Positions 41,555-53,794 are shown, counted from the stretch's first letter. The stretch is DNA of 64,000 bases from Serripes groenlandicus (GCA_031761405.1 JASEVX010000013.1:44860153-44924152), one strand, 5' to 3'. Notes: generated by a model not told the origin, from the sequence alone. Numbers and translations are program-made.

Positions 41555-41811
41555 CTCGGATCCAGACTACATAATGAAGCAAAATATAAAAACGGAATGA
41601 GAGTTACGTTTGGTAGAAAACATGCAGGACAGCAAAATGAGATTAGTTTAGCTAAACGAAAAGATAGCAGAATGTTATTCTAGTAAAATGGTTGAAACGC
41701 AGAATGAGATTATCTTGCTATGCGTGATAGCTAACCGAAAAAATAGCATCTAACGTAATTCAAATTTATTTTAGAAACTAAGAAGGAGGTTGTCGTTAAA
41801 TAAAGCGACAT

Positions 41812-42029
41812 TTAACCCACATATATACGCTTTCTGACGCCTCTGCAGCAGACGGCTTTTTGAAAACATAGTGACAAAAGAAGAAATTGCTCAGCAATTT
41901 CTCCATTTGCCACAATGTTTTCCACTTTCAGCCATAGGTTTTCCATTCAATTATAGAGATTTTTCCATTTTTGACAAAATATGTTCAAAGTCGTCTGCTG
42001 CAGAATTGTCGTATGAGGGAAAGGATTAA
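41812..42029. mobile_element. MITE-P copy flanked by TTAA
   Basis: TTAACCCACATATATACGCT to GAGGGAAAGGATTAA; 'GACGCCTCTGCAGCAGACGG' inverted with 'GTCGTCTGCTGCAGAATTG'. Confidence 0.75.
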
Positions 42030-42332
42030 TTCTAGGTAAAATGCAGAATAGGTAAACGAGATCGTAGGTGGGAAGCAAACTTGTATAATAAAACCGCTTC
42101 CAATAAAAGTTTCTGTACGATGTTACTAAAGCATTTGCACCTATTTTAGACCAGATCTCACTGTGTATCCGCGCAGTCTGATCTTGCTCTACATTATGCT
42201 CGGTACTCTGTCACACTCTCTTGGCATACAACACTCACGTTTAACCCTTATTCCGCTGAATTCCCGACGCCCGTTCTATTGCCCCTGATTTAGGACAAAC
42301 TATAGTACAGTGGATTACTGCTTTTGGGTTGT

Positions 42333-42533
42333 TTAACCCTTTCAGCGCAGAATTGTTTAAAGTTCTAAAATCGGGCGTCTGCATTTCTCATGTAATAAGA
42401 GTTTTGAAATATTTTGATAACTAAATAGCAAACAATGCTGATTTCCCGTGAGACAACTCGTTACGAGCTGACTCACCTGAATCAGGATTGTTTGCAAAAA
42501 GCTCAATATTGCCTTTGGCGCTGAAAGAGTTAA
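42333..42533. mobile_element. MITE-Q copy flanked by TTAA
   Basis: TTAACCCTTTCAGCGCAG to GGCGCTGAAAGAGTTAA; centre ACTCGTTACGAGCTGACTC. Confidence 0.8.
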
Positions 42534-42802
42534 GTACTTACTCTTTACGACGTAAAAGTGTCTGCGATTAATATAAAGCACACTGATAGTATTACGTATG
42601 CGTTTTCATGGCTATAGTCATGATAACTATTATTTTACGTCGTTACGTTCGAAATTGAATGCCTCTAACTAGGGCTAGGTCGAACTATTTATTGAAGGCC
42701 CTGCGAGCTCGAGCCACCGAGGTTTGACTGTATAAATATCGATAAATCAGTAGTGAACAATGTAGACCAAGATAAAACTGCACGAATGTAGTTTAGAAAC
42801 AA

Positions 42803-43067
42803 GAGTCGTTCCACGAAAAAAACAATATTGTGGACGTAAAGTATCGAACCGGATCAGCCTAAGCATGCCGCGCAGGCTAACCCGAACAGACACTTTTCGC
42901 CTCTTGTGGATATTACAGATTTTCTGTTTCAGGAATCATTTCTCTATACCTCTATCCCCCTGAGACGGAATGTTTCGTCCCAGATTAGCCTGCGCGGAAT
43001 GCACAGGCTGATCTTGGTCGATACATTACGCAGAGTCCATAATGTTGGTTTTCTCGTGGAACGGCTC
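42803..43067 (+). mobile_element. MITE-S, complete copy
   Basis: GAGTCGTTCCACGAAAAAAA left and TTCTCGTGGAACGGCTC right; internal GATTTTCTGTTTCAGGAATC. Confidence 0.75.
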
Positions 43068-43289
43068 ACATTTAGGAAACACTGTGATATAACTGAACTA
43101 ATGACTAAAGCGTCCCAATAGACCATTCAATCAAGCATTGCTGAATTGACCTCTCAAAAGACGGCTGTCTACTTAGCGTCGTATAAACAAACCAATTATT
43201 TCAAATTGACTTGATACTGAATAAATAGACATGCCTGTCAATCGACAGATGCTTATTCAGTTCAGCAAATATACGAATAAATATGTGTA

Positions 43290-43813
43290 ATACCCCTTTC
43301 CAATATACAACAAATCTGACAACTTTGATTGATTGATTGATTGGGGTTTAACGCCGTTTTTAACAATTTCTCAGTTATATCACGGCGCCCAGTTCACCTA
43401 CTCATGCATTTCCTGGTTTTCTCACACCAGTACTCCACACAACAATCTTCCCAAGCAACTGGCTGCTTTTCCACATAGACTTAGCCCATTGGTGGAAGAC
43501 GAATGACGCTTGTCGCATTGACTTTTGTCAATCGTCGGAAAGAAAGTTGGCCGAGCCGGGATTCGAACTCACAACCCCTGGATTGACAGCCCGCGTCGCT
43601 ACCGACTGAGCTAACGGGGCTCAAACTGACAACTTTGAAAACATCTACGCAAAATTATAGAAAATCTCTGTAAATGACAGTTCAATTATTGTAAAAATTG
43701 AAAATAATTTTAGCAAAAGGAGAAATTGCTCGTTTTAAGCAATTTCTCCTTTTGCCATAATATTTTTTAAAAAGCGTCTGCTATAAAAGCGTCCGTATAT
43801 GGGAGAGGATTAA
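43290..43813. mobile_element. MITE-P split by a SINE-B
   Basis: The left part ('ACCCCTTTCCAATATACAAC') up to 43328 and the right part from 43626 to GGGAGAGGATTAA form one MITE-P when the SINE is removed. Confidence 0.8.
43329..43625 (-). mobile_element. SINE-B, full length, 13-bp target duplication
   Basis: 297 bp, TTGATTGATTGATTGGGG to GAGCTAACGGGGCTCAAA region. CTGACAACTTTGA at 43316-43328 and 43626-43638. Nearly identical to the copy at 12745. Confidence 0.92.
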
Positions 43814-44204
43814 TCGAAGATCATAATCAGCCAGAACCTGAAACAAGAGACAATCGAAGGTGACCTCTCCGTCGTTACATGACTAGAATATCGTTGAAAA
43901 GTCTTTAAATATTTCTCACTGAGACGATTCTTTTGAGTAACCACAACATAGGGTTTGAATGTCAAATAAGGATTTTAGAACAGGAAAGATACAACTTATC
44001 TAAAGCTCTGAACTGTACAGCGTCGGCCTCACGTATCTCCTGATACTTAATCACGTGCAAACGTATTTTAACGTATCTGCAGCAAATTACTATCGGTAAC
44101 ATTGTGACGAAAGGAGAAAATATTCAAAGGAAGTAACACTTTAACCACACTCTTTATCAACTTGTTTTCAGTAATTTTAAAACACCTTCATGTACAGATA
44201 TTTC

Positions 44205-44250
44205 CGAGGCGGACGATCTACCACTACACCACCGAGGCGGTCTTCCGCAA
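44205..44250 (-). mobile_element. SINE-A head fragment
   Basis: CGAGGCGGACGATCTACCAC and ACACCACCGAGGCGGT, the reverse of the SINE-A A-box end. Confidence 0.5.
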
Positions 44251-44254
44251 AACA

Positions 44255-44530
44255 GCTCATCTCGAATTGACCCAATACATTTAAATTCCATGATCAGGTG
44301 TTTATTTTATCCAATGAAAACGCACGATACAACCAACGCTTGGTTCCATCTTAATCGGAACGTTCGACAATCACCGCTTCTCTATCTCGTTTTCTTGTAA
44401 ATGGGTTATCTCCCATGTAAAATACCTAACGATTTTGTAGGCGATAATTTGATTGGCTGACGTGAATGTCAATCTGATTCTACCTGTACGAGGCAGTCGT
44501 CAGATATATATACGAGCGAGCGAAGTTTAG
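44255..44530. repeat. Dispersed repeat, copy 2 of 3
   Basis: 'CATCTCGAATTGACCCAATA', 'CGCACGATACAACCAACGCT', 'CGATAATTTGATTGGCTGAC', 'GGCAGTCGTCAGATATATA' in the same order as 5440-5965 and 63000-63310. Confidence 0.55.
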
Positions 44531-44936
44531 GTATGGTTTAAATGAGATTGAGTCTAACCCTAACTTTCACTCTCCGGCCGACTATAATTATATCTAGAAC
44601 AAGCTTTGTTCTAACGAAGTTTTTCTGTTTGAGGAGTTAGAATAAATCGGCCATCATCCGTCATTTAAAAAATATATCTTGTTATAGGTATAATTGTCTG
44701 TGTGTTTAATATGTGTGCGTGCGTGCGTACGAGCGAGCAAGCATTTAACGTCTTATACGTTATTATTCTATAAATTGTTCATGTTGCTGTACTGCAATTA
44801 TATGTCCGAAAGGGTCTTTAATTGGTGCATTTAAATGTCCAACTTAATACTAATCTATATATGTAACTTCTGACACTCTTCAAGAAGAACCCCAATTTTT
44901 GTATTACGAACAATCAAAGAACATTTCGAGGGCTTG

Positions 44937-46382
44937 GCGTGAAACGGTTGTAACTACACACCTATTTTGAAACCCTTGGTTTAGGGGCAATTTTGATCCT
45001 TTTGTAAACAATGCAAATTTAGGTCCCATTGCTCAGAACGAGCAATGGCACCTAAATTTCCATTGTTTACCAAGAAAATGATTTAACGATTATAAAGACT
45101 TTATGGCAAGGTAATTAATCTTGGTAATACTGCCGTCACACCGGACTGGCGTCCTTACCGCGTCCTAAACTGTCATATTTTGGAGAACGCCGATGGTCGC
45201 ATTGAGAACGCCAATGATTTTTCTAAAATAAATCCAGATTTCGAGTCAGCCGTCACACCGGAGTTCTGTGCTCTGCGATCTGTGTATGTACACGGCGTTC
45301 CCAACACGACCTTACCGCGTTCTTACTGCGTCCTTGGAGTTTCTATTGAGTTTACACGGCGTCCATACGGCGATCAGCGGCGACCCCACTGCGACCCCAC
45401 TGCGTTCTTAGCGTTTCTACCACGACCTTACCGCGTGCATGGCGTTCCCACGGCGACTGCAGGGCGACCCAACGGCGTCCTCGCTGCGAGTATAAAACTC
45501 CACTGTTCTTTCGGACATCACCGAGCCATGGTCTAACCCAGCATCTTCTTAGCCTTGCCCTTCTTCTCCTTCGCCGTCTGATCAGTTTTACAGCTATGAC
45601 ATGATCATCTGCCTGCTGCTGCTGCTGGACAATAAGTATATGTTGCAGTGCGAGCAAGTTCATCATTTATTCGGCCCTGATGATGGTGAGTACGAGAAAT
45701 ACACTGATAAAGATAGGATGAAATATTGGGTTTTATAGCTCTTCGAGGGCGAACAGTAGGAACGCGCTAGGAACGCAGTGCAAACTCCGTAGAAACGCAA
45801 TAGTCGTAGTAGGCACCCCGTAGAAACGCCATTAACGCCACAGGGACGCATTGAGAACGTTGTAAGGTCGCGGACAATAACTCAAATCCCGAAATATCCG
45901 CCCTGACATCGCGGTAAGGACGCCATAGACGTGATGGGGTCGTGGTAAGAACCCCATAGACGTGGTAAGGACGCAGTAAGGTCGCCATTGGTTCCCCGAT
46001 CCTTTTCTCCGCGTTTACATGGCGACTCTACCACGTCTGTACTACGTTCCTTTGGCGTTGTTCGGGTTCCTACTGCGATGCTACGGCGACCATGGCGACC
46101 TCAGGGCGATCCCACGGCGTCCTGAGCCAGGACGCGCTCAGGACGCCGAACCTCGGCGTTTACTTTGAACATGTCCAAAGTAAACGCCGTCGCTCTGCGA
46201 CCTTCGTCGTCCTTGGGGTCCCCACGGCGTCTTGATGCGTTCTCACCACGACCCTATGGCGTCCATGGCGTCCCTTCCACGTCCTGGGTCGCCGTAGGGA
46301 CGCCGTAGGGACGCCAGTCCGGTGTGACGGCTGTATTAAACAATACCAATTTTAGTAACAACCGTTTTACACCAAGCCGTCG
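44937..46382. mobile_element. MITE-W carrying a 1.2 kb insertion, target duplication ATTT
   Basis: Ends CGAGGGCTTGGCGTGAAACG and ...ACACCAAGCCGTCG. ATTT flanks both sides (44933-44936, 46383-46386). Removing 45125-46338 restores a structure like the copy at 16537. Confidence 0.8.
45125..46338. mobile_element. 1.2 kb GC-rich TIR element
   Basis: 30-bp inverted ends (45125-45154 and 46309-46338) with one mismatch, core GCCGTCACACCGGACTGGCG. The interior is a mosaic of short GGCGTCC/CGACC/ACGGCG words in both orientations, without stops over long stretches but without any recognisable protein. A perfect 14-bp stem hairpin lies at 46154-46189 (CGGCGTTTACTTTG, 8-nt loop). It is much richer in GC than its surroundings. 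Confidence 0.75.
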
Positions 46383-46869
46383 ATTTAACCATTTCCCTAC
46401 TGAGTTCCGGAAATTGTTAATGTCATTCCCGATGTTTGATGTTTAAAAGCAGCATATTGCGTGGAAACACTGTTAAGCGGAGTTTGGGTTTGAGAAAAAC
46501 ATTCAAATACATTTGATTCTATATTTCACTTCTGACAAACCGTTTTAGAAGTTGCCCAAATGGTTTTACGAAAAATCAAAGAACATTTAACCAATGTCCC
46601 ACTAAATTCCGGAATTGAACGGCATACGTTAACCTATACAAAACTGCACGAATGAACATGCGCATATTAGTCGACATCTTTCGCAATCGTAGTTGAAAGT
46701 CGTCATGCGTAATTGTACACGTATATGTTGTTTTCGGTCGCGCGGTGCCGGATATGGGTTAAACGCAGTCGTATCTTTGATGTAACAAGATGCTTTTTCG
46801 ACCGACGCCTCTCATGCTTTCCGAAATAAATATGACAAAGAATACCTCGAGTTATCTAGCAAAAATATC

Positions 46870-47100
46870 TAACCCTTTCCAATATACAACACATTTGTTG
46901 AGACGAGTTTGAATAATACATCTAGGCAAACACTATTGTCTGTCCTTATCATAACTAATAAGTGAACACACTTCAAATCAAGTGACAAAAGGGCAAAATA
47001 TTCATTATATATGTGAAATTTCCTCTTTCGTCACAATGATTTCAAAAGTCGTCTTGCTACCAATGCGTCAAAACGCGTCTACAAGTGGGGAAAAGGAGAT
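46870..47100. mobile_element. MITE-P, diverged copy
   Basis: AACCCTTTCCAATATACAAC left; 'AAAAGTCGTCTTGCTACCAA' and 'GTGGGGAAAAGGAGATAAT' right. Confidence 0.55.
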
Positions 47101-47366
47101 AATAATACCATAACGCTGTTCACGGGTAATTTGACATGGCATCCTTGCGTACGTAAACATTATTTTTCTCTGAGCTCTAGCCTCAACTGTCAATAGGGAT
47201 ATGTTTGCCAAAAAAACGCAACCTGCTGACTGCGTGCGATATAAAACAGATCCAGAAGTGAGTTCGTTTAATAGTTATTTTACATTGCGGCAGCGAGTTC
47301 ATCTATCAACCTGTAAAGTAGATTACCCGATAACCTACGTTCGATGCTCTCGGTTGGACAATGTAT

Positions 47367-47599
47367 GAGCCGTTTCACAAAGAAGACCAACATTGTTGAC
47401 TCTGCGTAAAGTATCGACCCGGATCAGCTTAAGCATTCCGCGCAGGCTAATTCGGGCAGACACTTTTTGCTTCCTGTGGATTTTCTGTTTCAGGAATAAT
47501 TACTTTATATCTATATCCCCCTGAGACGGAATGTGTCGGCCCGGATAAGCCTGTTCGGAATGCGCAGGCTGATCCGGATCGATACATAATGCACAGCTC
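47367..47599 (+). mobile_element. MITE-S, right end shortened
   Basis: GAGCCGTTTCACAAAGAAGA left; ends at GCACAGCTC after losing the GGTTTTCTCG block. Confidence 0.65.
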
Positions 47600-47818
47600 A
47601 TATTACGCGTCATCACCGTTTTTTTAACATTTTGATTGGTTAGCACGGTTTCTCGAGCCTGACCATGTGACATGAAAACTTGTCCAATGGAGAGTCTCCA
47701 CACAAAACAGTACATGTGTATTAGTATTACTTAAGTAATATTACAGCTATAATAATATCAATTATTTAACCAAATAAATACTTTATAATGTATCTGTAAC
47801 GATGTTGTTGTTATCTTG

Positions 47819-48050
47819 TTAACCCTTCCCCATTGGAAGACGCTTTCTGACGCCTCCACAGCAGACGACTTTAGAAAACATTGTTACAAAAAGGAGAAAT
47901 TGCTCAAAACGAGCAATTTCTCCATTTGCCACAATGTTTTCAACTTTTTTAAGTCATTACACTTGCATTTATAGAGAGTTTGTCCATGTGTTTGCATGGA
48001 TGCTTTCGAAGTCGTCTGCTACATATTTATTGTATGTGGGAAAGGGTTAA
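47819..48050. mobile_element. MITE-P, complete copy flanked by TTAA
   Basis: TTAACCCTTCCCCATTGGAA to ATGTGGGAAAGGGTTAA; central GAAATTGCTCAAAACGAGCA inverted pair. Confidence 0.85.
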
Positions 48051-48366
48051 CTGGTGACCCACGTGGGAAGGTTGTCGTTAGGAGAGATACCGGTATATAC
48101 GTTGTTTAAAAAACCCTCCGAGTATGATGAAGTTTAAATCAAGTAGTGTTTTAAAACTTAGTCAAATAACTAATTAAATAAATTGTTCGTTTTTAAACCC
48201 TGGTCCGTGGGCCCTATTCCTAAAAGAAAAGGTTAAAATCAAAGACAATAATTAATTCTGCACGATAAGGTTTAATATATTCATCACGCGGCCCAACGTA
48301 CTTTATTAAGTTAGTACGGCAGGCATGTACCTCCACTTATACCTATCGTTATCGCTATAATATAAT

Positions 48367-48628
48367 GAGCCTTCCCGCGAGAAAACCAACATTATGGCCT
48401 CTGCGTAATGTATCGACCCAGATCAGCCTGCGCAGTCCGCGCAGACTGATCCGGGCCGACACATTCCGTCTCAGGGGGATAGAGGTACGGAGTAATGATT
48501 CCTGAAACAGAAACACACACATGAGGCGAAAATTGTCTCTCGGGGTAAGCCTGAGCGGCATGCTTAGGCTGATCCGGGTCGATACTTTACGCAGAGGCCA
48601 TAATGTCGGTTTGCTCGCGGGACGGCTC
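48367..48628 (-). mobile_element. MITE-S, complete copy
   Basis: GAGCCTTCCCGCGAGAAAAC left and TGCTCGCGGGACGGCTC right; internal arms CAGCCTGCGCAGTCCGCGCA. Confidence 0.82.
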
Positions 48629-48686
48629 ATCTATATATAGTAAATAAGTAAATACACATACATGTAGTATACAAGTGATTTTAAGA

Positions 48687-48903
48687 TAACTCCTTCACTG
48701 CCGAGATATCACAAAGTCTACTTTTCTATGTTGAAAATTGGACCAATGCATCTCTTTGTCCAACAGGAAAGTTTGCAATATTTAATGGCTAAGTGGCAAA
48801 CAATGCTGATTTCAGGAGAGACAGCTCGTTACGAGCTGTCTCTACTGAAAATCTGCATTGTTTGTAAAAACATTTAATTGCCTATAGTAGCGAAAGATTT
48901 AAC
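48687..48903. mobile_element. MITE-Q, diverged copy
   Basis: TAACTCCTTCACTGCC left, CGAAAGATTTAA right; centre 'GAGACAGCTCGTTACGAGCT'. Confidence 0.65.
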
Positions 48904-48972
48904 TATACAGTGGGCTATTACAACGTGTTGTATGGAATCAATACGTCAGCAATAAAGCATTTCAGAGTCTGG

Positions 48973-49290
48973 ATTGATTGATTGATTGATTGATTGGGGC
49001 TTAACGCCGTTTTCAATCCAATTTTTTTAGTCATATCACGGCGACCAGTTCACCTACTCGTGCGTTTCCTGGTTTTCCAAACACCATTACACCACACAAC
49101 TTACCTTCCAAGAAACTGGCTGCTTTTCCACATAGACCGTTAAACAGCCCATTGGTGAAATGACGAATGACGCAAGTCACAATGACTTTTGTCAAACGTC
49201 GGATGGAATGTTGGCCGAGCTGGGATTCGAACTCACAACCCCTGAATTGACAGCCCGCGTCGCTACCGACCTGAGGTACCGGGGCTCGGC
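48973..49290 (-). mobile_element. SINE-B, full length, 11-bp imperfect target duplication
   Basis: Runs of GATTGATTG tail, AACGCCGTTTTC, body, and head GGGATTCGAACTCACAACCC to CCGGGGCTCGGC. TCAGAGTCTGG (48962-48972) against TCAGAATCTGG (49291-49301). Confidence 0.85.
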
Positions 49291-49760
49291 TCAGAATCTG
49301 GAAGGTTAACCGGTGTGTTGGTCCATAAAAAAGGTTGTCTCTATATGTTTTGCATACTACAACATTACCAATAGGGCTCCGCCATTAGTGGTGTATGCAT
49401 GACCTTCTAAAGTAATGATATTGGCAGGCTATACTCCAGACTTATAAAGTGTATGTGCATCAGTGCATGATATATAGGTACAAGTTGTTGTTTCTGTACA
49501 GTGTAGGTTTAGATCAGCCTGTATACACTGTTCACAAAAGCAAACTTGTACCTTTTTCTTATGTACTGGCTCATATGTGATTATCATTTGAGTTTGTGAA
49601 TTCGCTTGCGTTAGCGAACGTGAGGTAGAACTGAACACACTGTTAGTATCTTATAGTCATTGCGAGGAATCTTCGTTGAGTATCGTAATTAACAGTGTAT
49701 TGTTCATGTGGGTTGAACTGTCGACTGATGAATATATAACAATGTAATATCACATATGTG

Positions 49761-50150
49761 CATTGGTTGTGTAGTGGTAGTGCGTCCACATCAGTGTGGG
49801 TTTGATCCCCGGTCGGGACATAACCAAATACATTTAAATAGTAGTAGTAGCTACCCTCTGTGGCGCTTAACCCTTTCCCTCATATAGACGCTTTCTGACG
49901 CCTCTGCAGGACGGCTTTTTGAAAACATAGTGACAAAAGAAGAAATTGCTCAAAACCATTGTTATCCATTCAATTATAGAGATTTTCTATATTTTGACAA
50001 AATATGTTCAAAGTCGTCTGCTGCAGAATTGTCGTATGAGGGAAAGGGTTAAAATTATGGGGTAAGCATCGCGCGTAGATTGTCCAGTAGAGCTGGTCAC
50101 TTACCTTGGAAACGCCGTGAAATTGCTGAACAGTTGTTGAAAGCACCATA
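49761..50150 (+). mobile_element. SINE-A split by a MITE-P
   Basis: The head and body (GTGTAGTGGTAGTGCGTCCA ... TGGCGC) end at 49866 and resume at 50053 with 'AATTATGGGGTAAGCATCGC' and the tail 'GAAACGCCGTGAAATTGCTG'. Confidence 0.75.
49867..50052. mobile_element. MITE-P inserted at TTAA inside SINE-A
   Basis: TTAACCCTTTCCCTCATATA to GAGGGAAAGGGTTAA, with TTAA at both borders (49867-49870, 50049-50052) and host SINE sequence on either side. An internal deletion shortens it. Confidence 0.88.
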
Positions 50151-50599
50151 CAATCGAACATATATGCATGTATTTAAACTGCGTTAACCCCCAAACAATC
50201 AATATATCTATTAAACAATCAATCTAAACATATATGCATGTATTTAAACTGCCTTAAACCACAAACAATCAATCTATCAAATATGTTATGGCACATTTGT
50301 TGCTGAATCTGCTCTCTATAATTGGCATCGGTTATTGGCTTGATCAGGCAATAACGTAAAAAGTTAATTGGGTTTGTGTGTGCAATCATCGTAAGTTCAA
50401 ATAGTAAAGACGACTTACAGCGTCCTCAGAGAAAGGAGATATGGGTGCTTATGTCAATATACATTTATACACCTTATTACGCCTTTGCATATATCCTCAT
50501 TTTGTTAAGTGAGTTTGTATATTTAGCGATTCAAACGTAAGGTAAGAAAAATGACGGCAGACTCTTGTCAACTGCATTTGAAAACAGATTGATACGGTT

Positions 50600-50870
50600 T
50601 CTTCGTTAATTTTCCGTACACACATTCGACTTATTCTCGAATCGCAAATCGATCTTTCGTGAATTTCCGTACAAGTATTCGGTTTATTCGGGAGTCGGCT
50701 CGTCAAGCCTCGCTGAATTTCCGTACAGGCAAACGACTTATTCTAATTTCTGTTAATATACCCTTCGTGAAATTCCGTAAAATAACTGTCCGGAAAATTA
50801 ATAAACCCTTCGTATTTTCGTACCAGTATTCGACTTCTTCAAGTGTCCTCGAATAAACCCTCCATACAAG
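50600..50870. repeat. Degenerate tandem repeat with GAATTTCCGTACA motif
   Basis: About five units of roughly 50 bp containing (G/T)AATTTCCGTAC and ATTCG(A/G)NTTATTC. The 65- and 69-codon frames across it are repeat-derived. Confidence 0.6.
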
Positions 50871-51654
50871 CATTTGTAAAAAACCAGTGTGATTTGTATT
50901 ATTAAGCTACCTTTTTATCCACGTGCACTTGTGACTTATTTGGGTGTCCGCGGTCAAATTTTGTTAAGCGATATCTTCATCGGGGTAAACCTACCTTGAT
51001 AAACGTTGATGGCGGTACTTTGAAATGCAGTATAAAACAACCGTATATTAAAGGGACTGAACAAACACCATAATGGTCCAAAATCGTTATATTTTATACT
51101 TATTCTAATTAATCCAAAATACGTCGATATATATGTAACGGAATGTTGTAGAAGGTCGTACAAGTCTTGTTTTTCATTATTTCATAGGAAATAAGCAGTT
51201 AAAAAAACGTCTGCTCCGTGTTTTCCCGTTTAAAAATACCGGGGAATTTCCTCTTGCTCATTTGAATTTGTGGATTCAATTCGGTATTCTCTAACACTAT
51301 CGGCTCATTACATTCATGTATGCGCAAGTGTAAGGAACGACAACTCTGCGAAGGAGATTGTCAATTCGGTTGTAGTGATCACGTGATAAATATACGGCGA
51401 TATTTTTAGATTTACTGGGTTACTAACCCAGTAGATTTTACACAATGCAAAATAACGAAAAATCTCCGCAATATTAATAGTGTGCATATATTGTAGTACA
51501 TCAGTCAGCAAATCTCAATTACATGCAAAAGCATCAAGGTAATAGCAATTTTTAACAATTTTCTTTTTTTTTCTCATATGGGATTCAGTCCCTTTAAAAC
51601 ATCGTAACCATATTTCACTTTGTGCTTTAGCATCTCAGTTTCCTATTGATTTAA

Positions 51655-51890
51655 ATAAATTTAACACCATTGTCAACGTTATTTCAGTTATAATACGAGT
51701 ATGCCAGTTCAGTGACCGTATGTTGCCTGGCCTTTTTTCACGCCCATTGTCCACACAACATTCTTCCTATGCAAATGGATACCTTCTCAAGTTGATTATT
51801 TAGCCGAGTGGCGCTAATCGCAAGTACTAGTTTCAATCATCGGGACGATTGAAAGGCCGAGCCAGGGTTCGAACATTCAACCAGAGTATC
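51655..51890 (-). mobile_element. SINE-B remnant, diverged
   Basis: 'TCAACGTTATTTCAGTTATA', 'CCACACAACATTCTTCCTAT', 'AAAGGCCGAGCCAGGGTTCG' in SINE-B order. Confidence 0.55.
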
Positions 51891-52012
51891 TTAGGATAAA
51901 GCTGATTTTAAATACAATTTTATCTGAAAGAAACATTAGTTAAAACTCGGAAATTTTAAACCAACTTTCCCTATACTAGGATATTTGTTGAACGTTTTGA
52001 TTTGACAGACAT

Positions 52013-52259
52013 AAAACCGCATCGGTGGTGCATAGCAAGAGCGTTCGCCTCGTGATGTAGAGGGTCATACTAAAAACTTTTGAAAAAAGTAGAAATGGCT
52101 GCCCTCCCTGGCGCTCACGGTTGCGGGGTTAGCTTTCGGCTGACTGGATGGTGTCGGAATAAATGGACCAGAAGTAATGGTTTCTTACACAGGAAAACGC
52201 CGAGATGTAACTGAACAATTGTTGAAAGCGGCGTAAAACACAAAACAACCAATCAATCC
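52013..52259 (+). mobile_element. SINE-A, full length (reference copy)
   Basis: Head CCGCATCGGTGGTGCATAGC (degraded B box), body 'GGCTGCCCTCCCTGGCGCTC', 'GGATGGTGTCGGAATAAATG', tail 'GCCGAGATGTAACTGAACAA' to CCAATCAATCC. Confidence 0.8.
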
Positions 52260-52904
52260 TCGCTCTTGTATTTTAATGTCAAGTAACTATTTCGACGATC
52301 GTTTCAAGAAGTTTACTTAACATGATATTTGGGAATGTGCAATGCCTACACCATGTAATCAACTTGCTTTCTAACACGCAGAGATTTGGAAAGAGACATG
52401 ATTAAGCCACTCTTTTTAAAGGGATTATATATACCAAGGAACATACACAAGTGAGCAAAAGATGTCAAAGCAGTCTTTGTTTGTCTGTGTTTGTTTTGAT
52501 AATGTGTATATTAATTAGTAAATGACAAGGTGTGACAAGGTGTTAAAATTGTCGGACAAGACTCTGGCTAATCAGTCTTTAACACTTGGTAATTTGTAAC
52601 GGCGGTTTTTATATACTGTCATAATAACATATTACTTAAATCTCTTTGTTGTAAAAACAATTGTCATTATCAAGACACATGAAAATGGACACTTCAAATT
52701 CACAGGTGACAAGTTGTTTAATTAGTCATTGCTTTAATTTATTTTTTTCCATGCACTGTTAAATTGTTCTTTTCCTAATACGTTTTGTAATCATATTAGG
52801 TCTTTGAATATATAAAAGCTGGAACAAGTTCATTTTCGCATTCGCACCCCACCCACCTATCTACATTAGTAAGCGATCAAAATAGATCTAGTCATTACAA
52901 GATA
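52260..52904. other. No gene recognised
   Basis: AT-rich sequence; nothing identified. Confidence 0.35.
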
Positions 52905-53520
52905 CAGTCGAGCCTCGTTAAATCGGACGCCGTTAATCCGGAAAATTCGCGATCCGGACATAAAATACATTTTTACATTTTTAGGCGTTTTCTGCATTTT
53001 TAAATGAAAATGGAAGTATCAAGACATAAACATATTCGTTTGAAATTTGTATGACTAGAAAGAATTAAAAATAGACTCTCCGATTATAACTTATAAAATT
53101 TCCATAGAAAATAGGAAATACGGTAAAAATGGACTTAAAAATAAAAAATTCGCGATTTTCCAATAATTTACATGGAATAAAGAAGGAATGCATGTTGTCT
53201 ATTAAAATCAAAAATGGAAGTATCAGGCAGTTAATCTATTTTTTATATCTTTACATTAAATGAAAGCAGACATATTGACCTTATAGAAAAAAACTTATAA
53301 AATATTGTCATCAAAAAAAATTAATGACTTTATATCAATTTTAAAGATCTGTCCCTATATAAATCCATATAGCCTAAATACCAGGTCAAATGCTCGCCAA
53401 ATAGTTAATTCTGCATGGCGAGGGTAAATAAAACCAAATAGTTAGATACCAGGTCAGAAAAGGTTAGTGTAAATTGTATCGATTTCAAGGGGAGGAACTC
53501 TCTCGATTAAGCCAGTCACT
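52905..53520 (+). mobile_element. pogo/Tigger-like DNA transposon terminus
   Basis: CAGTCGAGCCTCGTTAAATC, preceded by TA and followed by GGACGCCGTTAATCCGGA, matches the known pogo/Tigger terminal pattern (CAGTxGAxxCTCG..). The opposite terminus and any transposase were not found. Internal 'AAATGGAAGTATCA' and 'ATACCAGGTCA' are each repeated. Confidence 0.5.
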
Positions 53521-53536
53521 TTACCAAAATAGTGTA

Positions 53537-53645
53537 GTATGCCACAGGAGGCGAAAAGTCTCTGTCCGGGTTAGCCTGAGCGGCATGCTTAGCCTGATCC
53601 GGGTCGTCAATTTACGCAGAATCCATGATGTTGGGTTTTTCGCAT
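53537..53645 (-). mobile_element. MITE-S fragment
   Basis: CCACAGGAGGCGAAAAGTCT, 'GAGCGGCATGCTTAGCCTGA', ending in an eroded GGTTTTTCGC terminus. Confidence 0.65.
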
Positions 53646-53647
53646 AA

Positions 53648-53794
53648 TCAACAATTTCTTCTTTTGCAACAATGTTTTCAACTCTTTTATTTCATCACTT
53701 TCCTTTTAACATTCACAGGAATTTTACAAAGATTTTGGCAAATGTGTGTTTCAAAGTCGTCTGCTACAGATTAGTTGACGTTGGAAAGGGTTAA
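53648..53794. mobile_element. MITE-P right half
   Basis: CAATTTCTTCTTTTGCAACA to TTGGAAAGGGTTAA. Confidence 0.65.

Noticed and set aside
45180..45988. Several 60-118-codon frames, Arg/Pro-rich
   Set aside because: They lie in the GC-rich TIR element on both strands and show only repetition of its short words.
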